From NCBI GenBank assembly GCA_029782025.1, contig JAKOVR010000209.1, positions 1 through 64,000 of the forward strand: DNA of 64,000 nucleotides. Direction: 5' to 3'. A program made the position numbers and the translations under genes. Source of the stretch: Actinomycetes bacterium (GTDB lineage Bacteria; Actinomycetota; Acidimicrobiia; Acidimicrobiales; Acidimicrobilacustridaceae). Shown one piece after another: positions 1 to 7,738 of the stretch. A model generated the notes under the pieces. That model made no database searches, had not been told where the DNA came from, and was given only the letters and a program-made list of their open reading frames with translations. The stretch's first letter is position 1, and each line of letters opens with the position of its first letter.

Positions 1-183
1 ATCACCCAGATGCGCTGCCACGACGACGCCCACGCCTACCTCGAACGACGCATCGCCAACGGCAACACCAAGACCGAAGCGCTGCGAGCCCTCAAGCGAC
101 GCCTCTCCGACGTCGTCTACCGCTCCCTGCTCGCAGACACCCAACCCGCAGCCTCAGCGACCCCGCTCGCCGAGGCCGCTTGA
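1..183 (+). CDS. IS110-family transposase, C-terminal end (5' part outside window)
   Basis: The frame is open from the window edge to TGA at 181-183 and encodes 60 residues. The segment is basic and helical, ending in ALRRLSDVVYRSLL-type sequence (residues about 29-40 of the visible part), which is the usual tail of IS110/IS116/IS902 transposases. The catalytic DEDD domain and the Ser domain must lie upstream of the window. The next gene begins 14 nt after the stop, so the insertion sequence ends almost at the start of the M20 peptidase. Family assignment rests on the tail only. Confidence 0.7.
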   Translation: MTQMRCHDDAHAYLERRIANGNTKTEALRALKRRLSDVVYRSLLADTQPAASATPLAEAA

Positions 184-186
184 CAT

Positions 187-191
187 AGGAG
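187..191 (+). promoter_or_regulatory. Ribosome-binding site of the M20 peptidase, within or touching the IS110 end
   Basis: AGGAG sits 6 nt before the ATG at 198. It lies directly behind the transposase stop, so the insertion sequence appears to supply the Shine-Dalgarno of the following host gene. Confidence 0.55.
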
Positions 192-197
192 CAAACC

Positions 198-1652
198 ATG
201 GCCTTCGATCCCTCCATCGCCCGGCGCGTGAGCGACGACGTGTGGGCCGGCACGATCCTGCCCACGCTCGAGGAGTACATCACCATCCCCAACGAGTCGC
301 CGGCGTTCGACCCCCACTGGGACGAGCACGGCCACATGGCCCGCGCCGTGGCCCTCCTGCGGGAGTGGTGCGCCTCCCGCCCGATCGACGGGATCACCAT
401 CGAGGTGGTGCAGCTCCCCGGCCGCACGCCCGTGCTCCTCGTGGAGGTGCCGGCCCACGGCGACGGCGCCGGCGGCGCGGGCGCCGATCCCGACGACACG
501 GTGCTCCTCTACGGGCACCTCGACAAGCAGCCCCCGATGGAGGGCTGGCGCGACGGCCTCGGCCCGTGGTCGCCGGTAGTCGACGGCGACCGCCTCTACG
601 GCCGGGGCGGCGCCGACGACGGCTACAGCGTGTTCGCCGCCCTCACCGCCATCGAGGCCGTGCGCGAAGCCGGCGGCGCCCACACCCGCTGCGTGGTCCT
701 CATCGAGGCCACCGAGGAGAGCGGGAGCCCCGACCTCCCCGCCTACGTCGAGCACCTCCTCCCCCGGCTCGGCGCCGTCTCCCTCGTCGTCACCCTCGAC
801 TCGGGCTGCGCCGACTACGAGCGGCTGTGGGTCACCACGTCGCTGCGCGGCCTGATCGACGCCACCCTCCGGGTCGACGTGCTCGAGGTCGGGGTGCACT
901 CGGGTATGAGCGGCGGCGCCCCCGACTCGTTCCGCATCGCCCGCAGCCTCCTGTCCCGCGTCGAGGACGAGACCACCGGCCGCATCCTCCTCGACGCCCT
1001 CCACGCCGCCGTGCCGGCCGAGCGGGCCGAGCAGATCACCGCCGCCGCCGCAGCCATCGGGGGCGAGCCCGGCGACGACATCCCGCTCGTGCCCGGCGCC
1101 CGGCCCATGGCCGGCTCCGTGGCCGACCTCATCACGCAGCGCACCTGGGAGCCGAGCCTCACCGTGATCGGCGCGTCGGGCCTCCCCGAGGTGGGCAAAG
1201 CCGGCAACGTGCTGCGGGCCGCCACCACCCTCGGCCTCTCGTTCCGCCTGCCCCCCACCGTCGACGCCAAGGCCGCGGCCGCCGCCCTCGGTGCCGCCCT
1301 CGAGGCCGACCCGCCCTACGGCGCCCGCGTGGTCTTCACGGCCAACCAGGCCGAATCAGGCTGGGACGCCCCCGCCACCGCGCCCTGGCTCACCGCCGCC
1401 TTCGACGCCGCCTCGGCCGAGACCTTCGGGGCCCCGGCCCGCGCCATCGGCATCGGCGGGTCGATCCCGTTCATGGCCATGCTCGGCGCCCGGTTCCCCG
1501 CCGCCCAGTTCGCCGTGATCGGGGTGCTCGGCCCCGGCAGCAACGCCCACGGTCCCAACGAGTTCCTCCACCTCCCCACCGCCCGGCACCTCACCGCCGG
1601 CGTGGCCCGCCTCCTCGACGCCCACGCCCGGCGAGGCGCGACCGCGTCGTAG
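198..1652 (+). CDS. M20-family metallopeptidase (dipeptidase/deacylase type)
   Basis: Predicted cytosolic di-zinc hydrolase of 484 aa, the usual length for M20 dipeptidases. Visible metal and catalytic motifs are His107-x-Asp109 in YGHLDKQP, Asp140 in GRGGADDG, and the Glu173-Glu174 pair in EATEESGSP. A lid/dimerisation domain occupies roughly residues 210-360, and a late metal-ligand region GPGSNAHGPNE is near the C terminus. ATG198 is supported by AGGAG 6 nt upstream. Its upstream DNA is an IS110 end, so native expression may have been replaced. Substrate is unknown; carnosinase-like, Xaa-His or amide hydrolase activity are all possible. Confidence 0.85.
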   Translation: MAFDPSIARRVSDDVWAGTILPTLEEYITIPNESPAFDPHWDEHGHMARAVALLREWCASRPIDGITIEVVQLPGRTPVLLVEVPAHGDGAGGAGADPDDTVLLYGHLDKQPPMEGWRDGLGPWSPVVDGDRLYGRGGADDGYSVFAALTAIEAVREAGGAHTRCVVLIEATEESGSPDLPAYVEHLLPRLGAVSLVVTLDSGCADYERLWVTTSLRGLIDATLRVDVLEVGVHSGMSGGAPDSFRIARSLLSRVEDETTGRILLDALHAAVPAERAEQITAAAAAIGGEPGDDIPLVPGARPMAGSVADLITQRTWEPSLTVIGASGLPEVGKAGNVLRAATTLGLSFRLPPTVDAKAAAAALGAALEADPPYGARVVFTANQAESGWDAPATAPWLTAAFDAASAETFGAPARAIGIGGSIPFMAMLGARFPAAQFAVIGVLGPGSNAHGPNEFLHLPTARHLTAGVARLLDAHARRGATAS

Positions 1653-1655
1653 GCC

Positions 1656-2492
1656 TCAGGACGGGGTGGCCGGCCGGTAGGCGCCGGCCTTGTCGGCCGT
1701 GAACAACCGGACCAGGGCCGATTGGCTGGCCGTGGCCATCAAGGTGCCGTCCTCGGACCAGAGGTAGACGTGGCCGTGCCCGAACCCCTGCTGGACGGTC
1801 TCCACCGAGATGTCGACCAGCACCCACTCGGTCTCCACCACCCGCGCCACCCGCAGGGTGTTGTCGAGGCTGTTGGACGTGACGTCGTGCTCGAGGGTGG
1901 CGCCGAGCCCGAGGGGCACGTAGTCGCCGAGCACGGCCAGCGCCGGGGCCGACATCGTGAGCAGCTCGGGGAGCCGGGTCCACACCGCGCACCGGCCGGG
2001 GACCGGGGAGGTGGCGGCACCCTCCATCGGCGCCGGCGTGAGGGCCCAGCGCTGGTCGAGGCGGGACAGGATCGAATCGCCCACGTTCCAGCGCGCCTCG
2101 CGGGCGGGGCAGTCGCCCGGGGCGGGCACCTCGGGGAAGGGCACCCACTGGCCCGACTCGGGGAACTCCCGCTGGCCGAGGGCGGCGTTGACGGTCAGGA
2201 TCTCGGTGCCGCCCACGTGGCCCACGGCGCGGGCCTGGGTGGTCTGCTTGCCCGCCACCGCCACCACCACGTCGATGTCCATGATCGACCCGGGCCGGGC
2301 GAACGAGAGGTACTGGGCCGTGGCCCACACGACGGGCCGACCGGTGGTGGCCTCGAGGGCGGCGATGGCCGCCCCGAGCCCGCACCCGCCGAACAGGAAG
2401 CCACCCCCGGTGGAGATGCCGGGCACCACCGGCAGGAACCACCGGTTGGGGTTGTGGGTGGGCTGGAGCCCGAGCCACTGCTTCGCGTCCAT
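1656..2492 (-). CDS. Acyl-CoA thioesterase-like protein (double hotdog)
   Basis: Protein of 278 aa with two hotdog-like halves. The N-terminal half has a Gly-rich segment followed by ALEATTGRPVVWATAQYLSF and RPGSIMDIDVVV. The second half carries LEHDVTSNSLDNTLRV and WVLVDISVETVQQGFGHGHV. This matches the 4HBT_3/TesB-like thioesterase superfamily, which hydrolyses acyl-CoA to free acid and CoA in the cytosol. It converges on the M20 gene with 3 nt between the stops. Several other lipid and CoA enzymes (thiolase, two crotonases, P450) are in the window. Chain-length preference cannot be read. Confidence 0.7.
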   Translation of the reverse strand: MDAKQWLGLQPTHNPNRWFLPVVPGISTGGGFLFGGCGLGAAIAALEATTGRPVVWATAQYLSFARPGSIMDIDVVVAVAGKQTTQARAVGHVGGTEILTVNAALGQREFPESGQWVPFPEVPAPGDCPAREARWNVGDSILSRLDQRWALTPAPMEGAATSPVPGRCAVWTRLPELLTMSAPALAVLGDYVPLGLGATLEHDVTSNSLDNTLRVARVVETEWVLVDISVETVQQGFGHGHVYLWSEDGTLMATASQSALVRLFTADKAGAYRPATPS

Positions 2493-2498
2493 CCCCGG

Positions 2499-2504
2499 AC
2501 GCTA
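2499..2504 (-). promoter_or_regulatory. -10 box TAGCGT, thioesterase gene
   Basis: Ends 6 nt before the ATG at 2492. No Shine-Dalgarno is visible, so a leaderless transcript is likely. Confidence 0.5.
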
Positions 2505-2522
2505 CCCCGCCCGGGGACGGCG

Positions 2523-3527
2523 TCAGGGCTTGGTGGTGGGCGTGGTGACCTGGGGCTTGCCGTTGCTGTCGATGTTGAGCAGCGGCGTGAGCTTCTGGTC
2601 GAACGGGAGGATGATCACCGAGTTGTTGGGGGCGTTGACGAGCTTGCTCAGCGAGTCGACGTAGTACCACTGGAGGTACTCGGGGGTGAGCTGGTTCTGA
2701 CACTCATCGCCCTGGAGCGGGGTGACGATGCTCTGCCCCTCGGCGTTGGTGGAGCTCTTGGCGCCGCACTTGATGATCTGCTGGGCGTCGCTCACCGCCT
2801 TGGCCTCGATGCGCTTGCGCTCGGCGTCCTGGCGGGCGGCCTGGAGCTCGAACTGCTTCTGCTCGGCGTTCTGCTGGGCCGCCACCTTGGAGTCGATCGC
2901 CCGCTGCACGGTGTCGTCGACGGCGATGCGGCGGAGCTGGAAGCTCTCGATGGTGAGGCCACGGGGCTCGATCCCCTTTCGGAGGCAGTCGGTGATCGCG
3001 GTCTGCACATCGCCCCGGGCGGTGGTGGCCGCTTCGATCATGTTGAAGCTCGTGAACCCGTCACGGATGCAGGTGCGGGTGGTGGTCCGGATGATCTTGT
3101 TGACGTAGTCGGTGCCCGTCTCCTTGAAGAGCCGGGTGGCATCGGGACCGTTGACCCGGAACAGCAGGGTGGCGTCCACCCGACCGGTGGCACCGTCGCG
3201 GCCCTTGACCTCGATCGAGTCGTCACCCCTGACGGCACCCTCCCCCTGCGTGCTCGTCATCGTGTACTCGTCGGTGCGCACCGAGATGCCCACGAGGTTG
3301 GTCCACGGCGGCACGAGCTGCACCCCGGCGTTGAGGGGATCGCCGGCCGAGCCGAAGGCCACGGGCACGGCCACCTCGCCGGGCTCGATGGTGCGCACCG
3401 AGCTGGCCACGAAGGCCAGGCCGGCGACGACCAAGGCCACGACACCGGCCCACCGGGCCTGCTTGGCCACGACGAGGGCTACCACCCCGCCCACGGCCAG
3501 GAACAGCGCCAACACGAACATGCCCAT
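2523..3527 (-). CDS. SPFH/Band 7 (prohibitin-like) membrane protein
   Basis: Start ATG3527 is chosen because GGGAGGT lies 4 nt upstream and the reading then opens on two hydrophobic helices (MGMFVLALFLAVGG and WAGVVALVVAGLAFVASS). Without it the frame extends further upstream with no ribosome site. The 334-aa product then has EPGEVAVPVAFG, the typical start of a Band 7 domain, an Arg/Ala/Gln-rich coiled coil (AAQQNAEQKQFELQAARQ region, about residues 215-250) and a C-terminal part with KLTPLLN. SPFH proteins form oligomeric scaffolds in membrane microdomains. Partner proteases are not adjacent. Confidence 0.85.
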   Translation of the reverse strand: MGMFVLALFLAVGGVVALVVAKQARWAGVVALVVAGLAFVASSVRTIEPGEVAVPVAFGSAGDPLNAGVQLVPPWTNLVGISVRTDEYTMTSTQGEGAVRGDDSIEVKGRDGATGRVDATLLFRVNGPDATRLFKETGTDYVNKIIRTTTRTCIRDGFTSFNMIEAATTARGDVQTAITDCLRKGIEPRGLTIESFQLRRIAVDDTVQRAIDSKVAAQQNAEQKQFELQAARQDAERKRIEAKAVSDAQQIIKCGAKSSTNAEGQSIVTPLQGDECQNQLTPEYLQWYYVDSLSKLVNAPNNSVIILPFDQKLTPLLNIDSNGKPQVTTPTTKP

Positions 3528-3666
3528 CGGGACCTCCCACGGAAACCGGACTGCGTCGGTGGCCATGTTCGCCGGGCCGGCCGGCGAGGGAGGGGATGCC
3601 CGGACCGATCCAGCGCGATCTTGACGCCGCACGCGGCCAAACTGAGCACCGCTCGTTTTTCTGTGC

Positions 3667-3672
3667 CAGACT
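3667..3672 (+). promoter_or_regulatory. -10 box CAGACT, amidase gene
   Basis: Ends 6 nt before ATG3679. The same TGTGCCAGACT string recurs ahead of the gene at 13071. Confidence 0.4.
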
Positions 3673-3678
3673 TCCCCC

Positions 3679-5103
3679 ATGGCTGACACCCCATGGCTCG
3701 GAGACACCTGTTCCCTCGTCGACGCCTTCCGCAGCGGCGACCGCTCGCCCGTGGAGGAGCTCGAAGCGACGCTGGCCGCCATCGACGCCAGCGAGCTGAA
3801 CTGCTTCAGTCACGTGGCGGCCGAAGAGGCCCTGGAACGGGCCCGCGTGGCCGACGTGTCCAAGCCCTTCGGGGGCGTGCCGGTCGGCATCAAGGAGCTC
3901 GACAAGGTGGCGGGATGGCCCGACACCGAAGCGTCGCTCATCTACAAGGACCGGGTGGCCGGCTACACGTCGACGATGGTCGAGCGCCTCACCGGGGACG
4001 GCGGCGCCAACGCCGTCGGCCTCACGACCGCCAGTGAGTTCGGCGGCCTCAACATCTCGATCACCAAGCTCAACGGCATCTGCCACAACCCCTGGGCCCA
4101 GGGCCGCACGGCCGGCGGCTCCTCGGGCGGCAGCGCGGCGGCGGTGGCCGGCGGCCTGGTGAGCATCGCCAGCGGCGGCGACGGCGGCGGCTCCATCCGC
4201 ATCCCCGGCGGCTTCAACGGCCTCGTCGGCATGAAGGGCACCGCCGGCCGCATCCCCCGCGGCCCCCACACCATGATCGCTCCGCTCACCGTGGTGGTCG
4301 GCTGCATGGCCCGCTCGGTGCGCGACGTGTGCCGTTGGTACGACGTCACCGCCGGCTACGACATGCGCGACCCCTACTCGCTGCCCAAGATCGACGGATG
4401 GGAGCGCGACCTCGGCTCGTTCCGCGACGCGCTGCGCGGCAAGAAGTTGGCCATCCTCCCCGACCTGTGCGGCTCGGCCGTCGTGCGGCCCGAAGTGGCC
4501 GACCTCGTGCGCGACGCCGGCGAGCTGCTGGCCAAGCTGGCCGGCCTCGAGCTGGTCGACGGCGTGTCGGTCGAGATCCCCGGCATGGGCGTGGAGTGGG
4601 CCTTCGGCAACCTGGCCGGCCTCGCCGCCGAGGTGGGCGACCTCTGGCCCGACTGCAAGGACGACCTCACCGCCGAGATCGCCTTCGGCATGCAGATGGC
4701 CAAGGAGTACTACAGCCTCGACATGGCCGGCTCGGCCGAGATCAAGCGCATGCACTGCAACGAGGCCATCGCCGCCATGTTCGACGACGCCGACTTCATC
4801 GTGTGCGCCACCAACCCCGACGTCGCCTTCCCGGCCGACGTCAGCATCAACACCCGCGTGGGTGATGTCACCGTCGGCATCGAGAACAACCTGGCCCTGA
4901 CCGGGCCGTTCAACCTCGTGGGCAACCCGTCGTGCTCCGTGCCCGTGGGGACGCTCCCCTCGGCCGACGGTGCCGTCGCCGCGCTCCCGGTGGGCATGCA
5001 GATCGTGAGCCGCCACCACGCCGACCAGCTCGTGCTGGACCTGGCCCACCTGCTCGAGCAGGAGCGGCCCTGGCCGCTGGTGGCGCCGTCGTCACCTCGC
5101 TGA
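3679..5103 (+). CDS. Amidase signature-family hydrolase
   Basis: Cytosolic amidase of 474 aa. The Ser-cisSer-Lys triad is recognisable: Lys in PVGIKELDK, the Gly/Ser-rich signature GGSSGGSAAAVAGG, and the nucleophile-bearing segment GGGSIRIPGGFNGLVG. The protein is full length for the family (about 450-500 aa). The nearby C-terminal sequence SCSVPVG...LPVGMQIV is the usual amidase ending. It is divergent from the SPFH gene with about 150 bp between starts and appears monocistronic. Substrate (acyl amide, carbamate or cyclic imide) is not deducible, and it is not GatA of the tRNA amidotransferase because gatB/gatC are absent. Confidence 0.88.
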   Translation: MADTPWLGDTCSLVDAFRSGDRSPVEELEATLAAIDASELNCFSHVAAEEALERARVADVSKPFGGVPVGIKELDKVAGWPDTEASLIYKDRVAGYTSTMVERLTGDGGANAVGLTTASEFGGLNISITKLNGICHNPWAQGRTAGGSSGGSAAAVAGGLVSIASGGDGGGSIRIPGGFNGLVGMKGTAGRIPRGPHTMIAPLTVVVGCMARSVRDVCRWYDVTAGYDMRDPYSLPKIDGWERDLGSFRDALRGKKLAILPDLCGSAVVRPEVADLVRDAGELLAKLAGLELVDGVSVEIPGMGVEWAFGNLAGLAAEVGDLWPDCKDDLTAEIAFGMQMAKEYYSLDMAGSAEIKRMHCNEAIAAMFDDADFIVCATNPDVAFPADVSINTRVGDVTVGIENNLALTGPFNLVGNPSCSVPVGTLPSADGAVAALPVGMQIVSRHHADQLVLDLAHLLEQERPWPLVAPSSPR

Positions 5104-5125
5104 CCGGCGAGCCCGGCTACGCCGG

Positions 5126-5293
5126 CTAGGCCGGGGGCTCGGGGTCGGTCTTGCGCCCGAAGATCGACCGCTTGGCCTTCGGCGCCGGCTCGTCCCCGCC
5201 GTCAGCCACCGCATCCGGCTTCGGCGCCGGCGGCTTGGGCGCATCAGGCTTCGGCGCCGGCGGCTTGGGCGCATCAGGCTTCGGCGCCAGCGG
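5126..5293 (-). other. Open extension of the propeller-protein frame beyond the internal TAG
   Basis: Translated in the same frame as the upstream gene, this gives 55 more codons: further Pro-Lys-Pro repeats, then a charged end containing APKAKRSIFGRK and a natural stop. It keeps normal high-GC third positions. It has no start signal of its own, so it is best read as the lost C terminus. Confidence 0.65.
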
Positions 5294-5330
5294 CTAGGGC
5301 GCATCAGGCTTCGGCGCCGGCGGCTTGGGC
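5211..5330. repeat. Four 30-bp tandem repeats in the tail of the propeller protein
   Basis: Units at 5211-5240, 5241-5270, 5271-5300 and 5301-5330 encode Pro-Lys-Pro/Ala/Asp decapeptides on the minus strand. The third unit alone carries two substitutions, one of which makes an in-frame TAG. Confidence 0.9.
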
Positions 5331-7321
5331 GCATCAGGCTTGGGCGCGTCCGGGGGCGGCGGCTTGGGGGCATCCGGCTTGGGGGCGTCCGGCTTGGGGG
5401 CGTCGGCCGAGGCGTCGTCGCCGAAGATGGCGGCGAAGTCCTCGCTGCGCAGCTGGAGGGCGGCCAGGGTGGCGGCGTCCTCCGCCTCCGCGAATACCTC
5501 GCGGAGATCGGTGGCGGCCTGGAGCTCGTCGGCCTTCTGGTCGCTCTGGCACTCGTCGAGCGCCTTCTTCATCTCCACCCGCTGGCGCTTCACCTGGGTC
5601 TCGCGCTCGTCGAGACGGTTGAGATCGGCGGCGGCCTCCTCGGCGTCGCGCTCGGCGTGGAGACGCTCCTCCTTGGCGGCGTTGAGCTCCTCGGCCGCAG
5701 CCCGCTCGGCCGGCTTCATGGCCTTGCCGCCGCCGAGCACGGCGGAGATCGCTTCGCGCTCGCCAAGGGACTCCCACCGCTTGCGCAGCTCGACCGCGCT
5801 GATCTCCTTCTTGCCGAAGGCCCGCAGCGCGGCCCACCCTTCCTCGGTCTGGAGGTTCAGGTCGTCGAGGGAGATGCGCGGGGTGGCGGCGTCCTTCTCG
5901 GCCTCGCCCTCGGCCTCGAGCTTGGCCCGCACCTCGGCCAGCGCCTCGCGGGCCTTGGCCTCGCGCTCCTTGGCCGACACGGCCTTGGTGGTCGCCTCCT
6001 GGCGTCGCCGCTCGGCTGCGGCGCGCTGGTCCTGGATGCCCCGGATGGCCTGATCGACCTCAGCCAGCCGGGCCTCGATCGCCGCGCACGGGCCGACGGC
6101 GTGCGACAGGTGCACTCCGGCGTCGACCGTGCCCCAACCCTCCATGTCGTCCTCGAAGTCCTCGGTCTGGCGGCGTGAGAACAGCACGTAGGCGGCGATT
6201 CCCCCACCGGCGAGCAGCAGCAGCACCGCGCCGAGCACGGCCAGGCCCGTGGTGTTGTTGTTGGCGCCCCCGCCCCCGCCGGTGGGCGGCGCCGTGGTGA
6301 CGGGCGAGACGGAGCTGGGGGTCTCCCCGGGCAGGGTGCTGCCCGGGGCGCGGGACGTGGTGGGGCTCGCCACCGGCGGACCGCCGGGCACGGTGCTCAG
6401 CCCGACCGCGCTGCTGGGCGGGAACGTGACCTGCTTGCCGAACGGCTGGCCGTTGGAGTCGAACTGCTTGACGCCGTCCTTGAACGACACGGCGAGCGAC
6501 CACGGCTCGCCGGGGCGGGGCACCGACGGGATCAGCGAGAGGTAGGCCGGCGAGTCGACCCCGTTGGGGCCGGGGTCACCGGCGCCGGGCGTGGCCGACG
6601 CCCGGCCGGCGAACACCGACACCACCCGGGGCTCGTCGCCGGTGATGCGCAGGATCCGGCTGCCGGTGAAGTCGGCGACGTAGATGGCCTTGTCGGGCCC
6701 GATGACGAGCCCGGTGATGGCACCGAGGCGATCGGCGACGAGCTCCTTGCGGCCATCGGCGATGCTGACCCGCACCACCTGCTGCTCGCCGGCGTCGGCC
6801 ACGTACACCCAGCCGGCCTGGACGGCCAGGCCCAGGGGCCGGGCGAAGTTGTCGGCGAACTTGACCACGGCACGGGTCTTGACGTCGAGCTGGAAGATCG
6901 CACCGCTGAGCGAGGAGATGAACACCGTGCCCCCGTCGGCGCCGACGGCCATCGTGTCGGGCTGGGTCACGGTGGCGATGGGCGCCGGGCGGGAGCCGTA
7001 GGGCCCGAACAGCCCACTGATCTGGTTGCCGGTGCTCTCGGCGATCAGGACGGAGCCATCGTCGAGGACCAGGAGCCCACGGGGGCCCTCGAGGCCGCTG
7101 GCGATGGGCGACGGCTTGCCGTCGGCGTCGATGCGCACGAGCTGGCCGATGCGCTGCTGGCTGACGACCAGCTCGCCCGGCTTGAGGACGATCTGGTCCT
7201 GCGCCGCCGCGGGGGCGGCGGTGACGACGAAGAGCGCCACGACGGCGGCGAGGAGGGCGACCAGGCGGCGGGGGCGGCCGGGGCGCTGCTCGTTCGGGGC
7301 GGTGGGCCTGGCGGAAGACAT
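5294..7321 (-). CDS. Secreted NHL-type beta-propeller / single TM / cytoplasmic coiled-coil protein
   Basis: 675 aa to the first stop. Residues 1-41 are a signal peptide (Arg-rich start, hydrophobic VALLAAVVALFVV, then APAAAQ). Residues 45-310 contain repeated blades such as GLEGPRGLLVLDDGSVLIAE and GLVIGPDKAIYVADF. A Pro/Thr linker (310-350) leads to a TM helix at about 359-382 ending in FSRRQ. The rest is a long charged coiled coil (about 412-620) and a PKPDAPKPP tail. The TAG at 5294-5296 lies inside a tandem repeat. Beyond it the frame stays open for 55 codons to TAG at 5126, ending in KAKRSIFGRKTDPEPPA. The gene is probably a recent nonsense variant or a base-call error. Function is unknown; the layout suggests an outside binding domain joined to an inside scaffold. 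Confidence 0.7.
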   Translation of the reverse strand: MSSARPTAPNEQRPGRPRRLVALLAAVVALFVVTAAPAAAQDQIVLKPGELVVSQQRIGQLVRIDADGKPSPIASGLEGPRGLLVLDDGSVLIAESTGNQISGLFGPYGSRPAPIATVTQPDTMAVGADGGTVFISSLSGAIFQLDVKTRAVVKFADNFARPLGLAVQAGWVYVADAGEQQVVRVSIADGRKELVADRLGAITGLVIGPDKAIYVADFTGSRILRITGDEPRVVSVFAGRASATPGAGDPGPNGVDSPAYLSLIPSVPRPGEPWSLAVSFKDGVKQFDSNGQPFGKQVTFPPSSAVGLSTVPGGPPVASPTTSRAPGSTLPGETPSSVSPVTTAPPTGGGGGANNNTTGLAVLGAVLLLLAGGGIAAYVLFSRRQTEDFEDDMEGWGTVDAGVHLSHAVGPCAAIEARLAEVDQAIRGIQDQRAAAERRRQEATTKAVSAKEREAKAREALAEVRAKLEAEGEAEKDAATPRISLDDLNLQTEEGWAALRAFGKKEISAVELRKRWESLGEREAISAVLGGGKAMKPAERAAAEELNAAKEERLHAERDAEEAAADLNRLDERETQVKRQRVEMKKALDECQSDQKADELQAATDLREVFAEAEDAATLAALQLRSEDFAAIFGDDASADAPKPDAPKPDAPKPPPPDAPKPDAPKPPAPKPDAP

Positions 7322-7408
7322 GCCGGCGGGGGCTCCAGTTCTGCGGTGCGGGCCCGGGCGCGGGGTGGCGGCGAGACCCAGCGGGACATACCTGTCATAC
7401 CACCTGGG

Positions 7409-7414
7409 GATACT
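7409..7414 (+). promoter_or_regulatory. -10 box GATACT for the small ORF at 7421
   Basis: Ends 6 nt before ATG7421. An identical hexamer at identical spacing precedes the gene at 29188. Confidence 0.4.
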
Positions 7415-7420
7415 TCGGTC

Positions 7421-7684
7421 ATGGACACCCAGCTGCACCTGATCGACATCCCGGCGTCCGACGGATCGGTCACCGGGGACCCGGCGTCCGACACCTCCAC
7501 CCCTGGCCCGAAGCGGGACGGGGGTGGAGATGGTGGCACCCGGCAGCCGGCGCGCACCAGCCGGGCCTTTCGCCTGTCCGAGGAGGTGCGCCGCACCGGG
7601 AGGCAGGGCGTGGCCTCGGCCCGCGAGGCGTTGGCCTCGGCCCGGCGCCACCACGCCGACGACGAGCGGTCCACCGCGGCCTGA
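7421..7684 (+). CDS. Small hypothetical protein, 87 aa
   Basis: Not recognised. The N-terminal half is acidic and rich in Ser, Asp and Gly (residues 1-45, with two PASD-type repeats). The C-terminal half is basic and helical (RAFRLSEEVRRTGRQ, then SAREALASARRHH). ATG7421 follows a GATACT box at leaderless spacing. An alternative earlier start at 7346 has no support. It is divergent from the propeller gene, sharing a 99-bp region, and sits just before the thiolase. Codon use is like the neighbours. Confidence 0.5.
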   Translation: MDTQLHLIDIPASDGSVTGDPASDTSTPGPKRDGGGDGGTRQPARTSRAFRLSEEVRRTGRQGVASAREALASARRHHADDERSTAA

Positions 7685-7726
7685 CGTCGGTGTCAGGTTC
7701 AGGTGGTCGGCGACCCCCCTGTTGGG

Positions 7727-7732
7727 TAGGGT
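7727..7732 (+). promoter_or_regulatory. -10 box TAGGGT, thiolase gene
   Basis: Ends 6 nt before ATG7739, with no ribosome-binding site between. Confidence 0.55.
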
Positions 7733-7738
7733 GCGGCC

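Larger units (their letters stand above)
1..197 (+). mobile_element. IS110-type insertion sequence, right end (partial)
   Basis: The transposase stop overlaps TTGACA (180-185), followed by AGGAG (187-191). IS110-family right ends commonly place a TTGACA-like box just after the transposase stop. The exact terminus cannot be fixed because IS110 elements lack long terminal inverted repeats. It probably lies between 186 and 197. Confidence 0.5.

Noticed and set aside
242-1702. 486-aa frame overlapping the M20 gene
   Set aside because: Arg/Pro/His-rich composition is typical of a shadow frame in GC-rich DNA; the M20 frame has intact catalytic motifs.
3679-5103. GatA subunit of tRNA amidotransferase
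   Set aside because: No gatB or gatC nearby and the sequence reads as a general amidase-signature enzyme.
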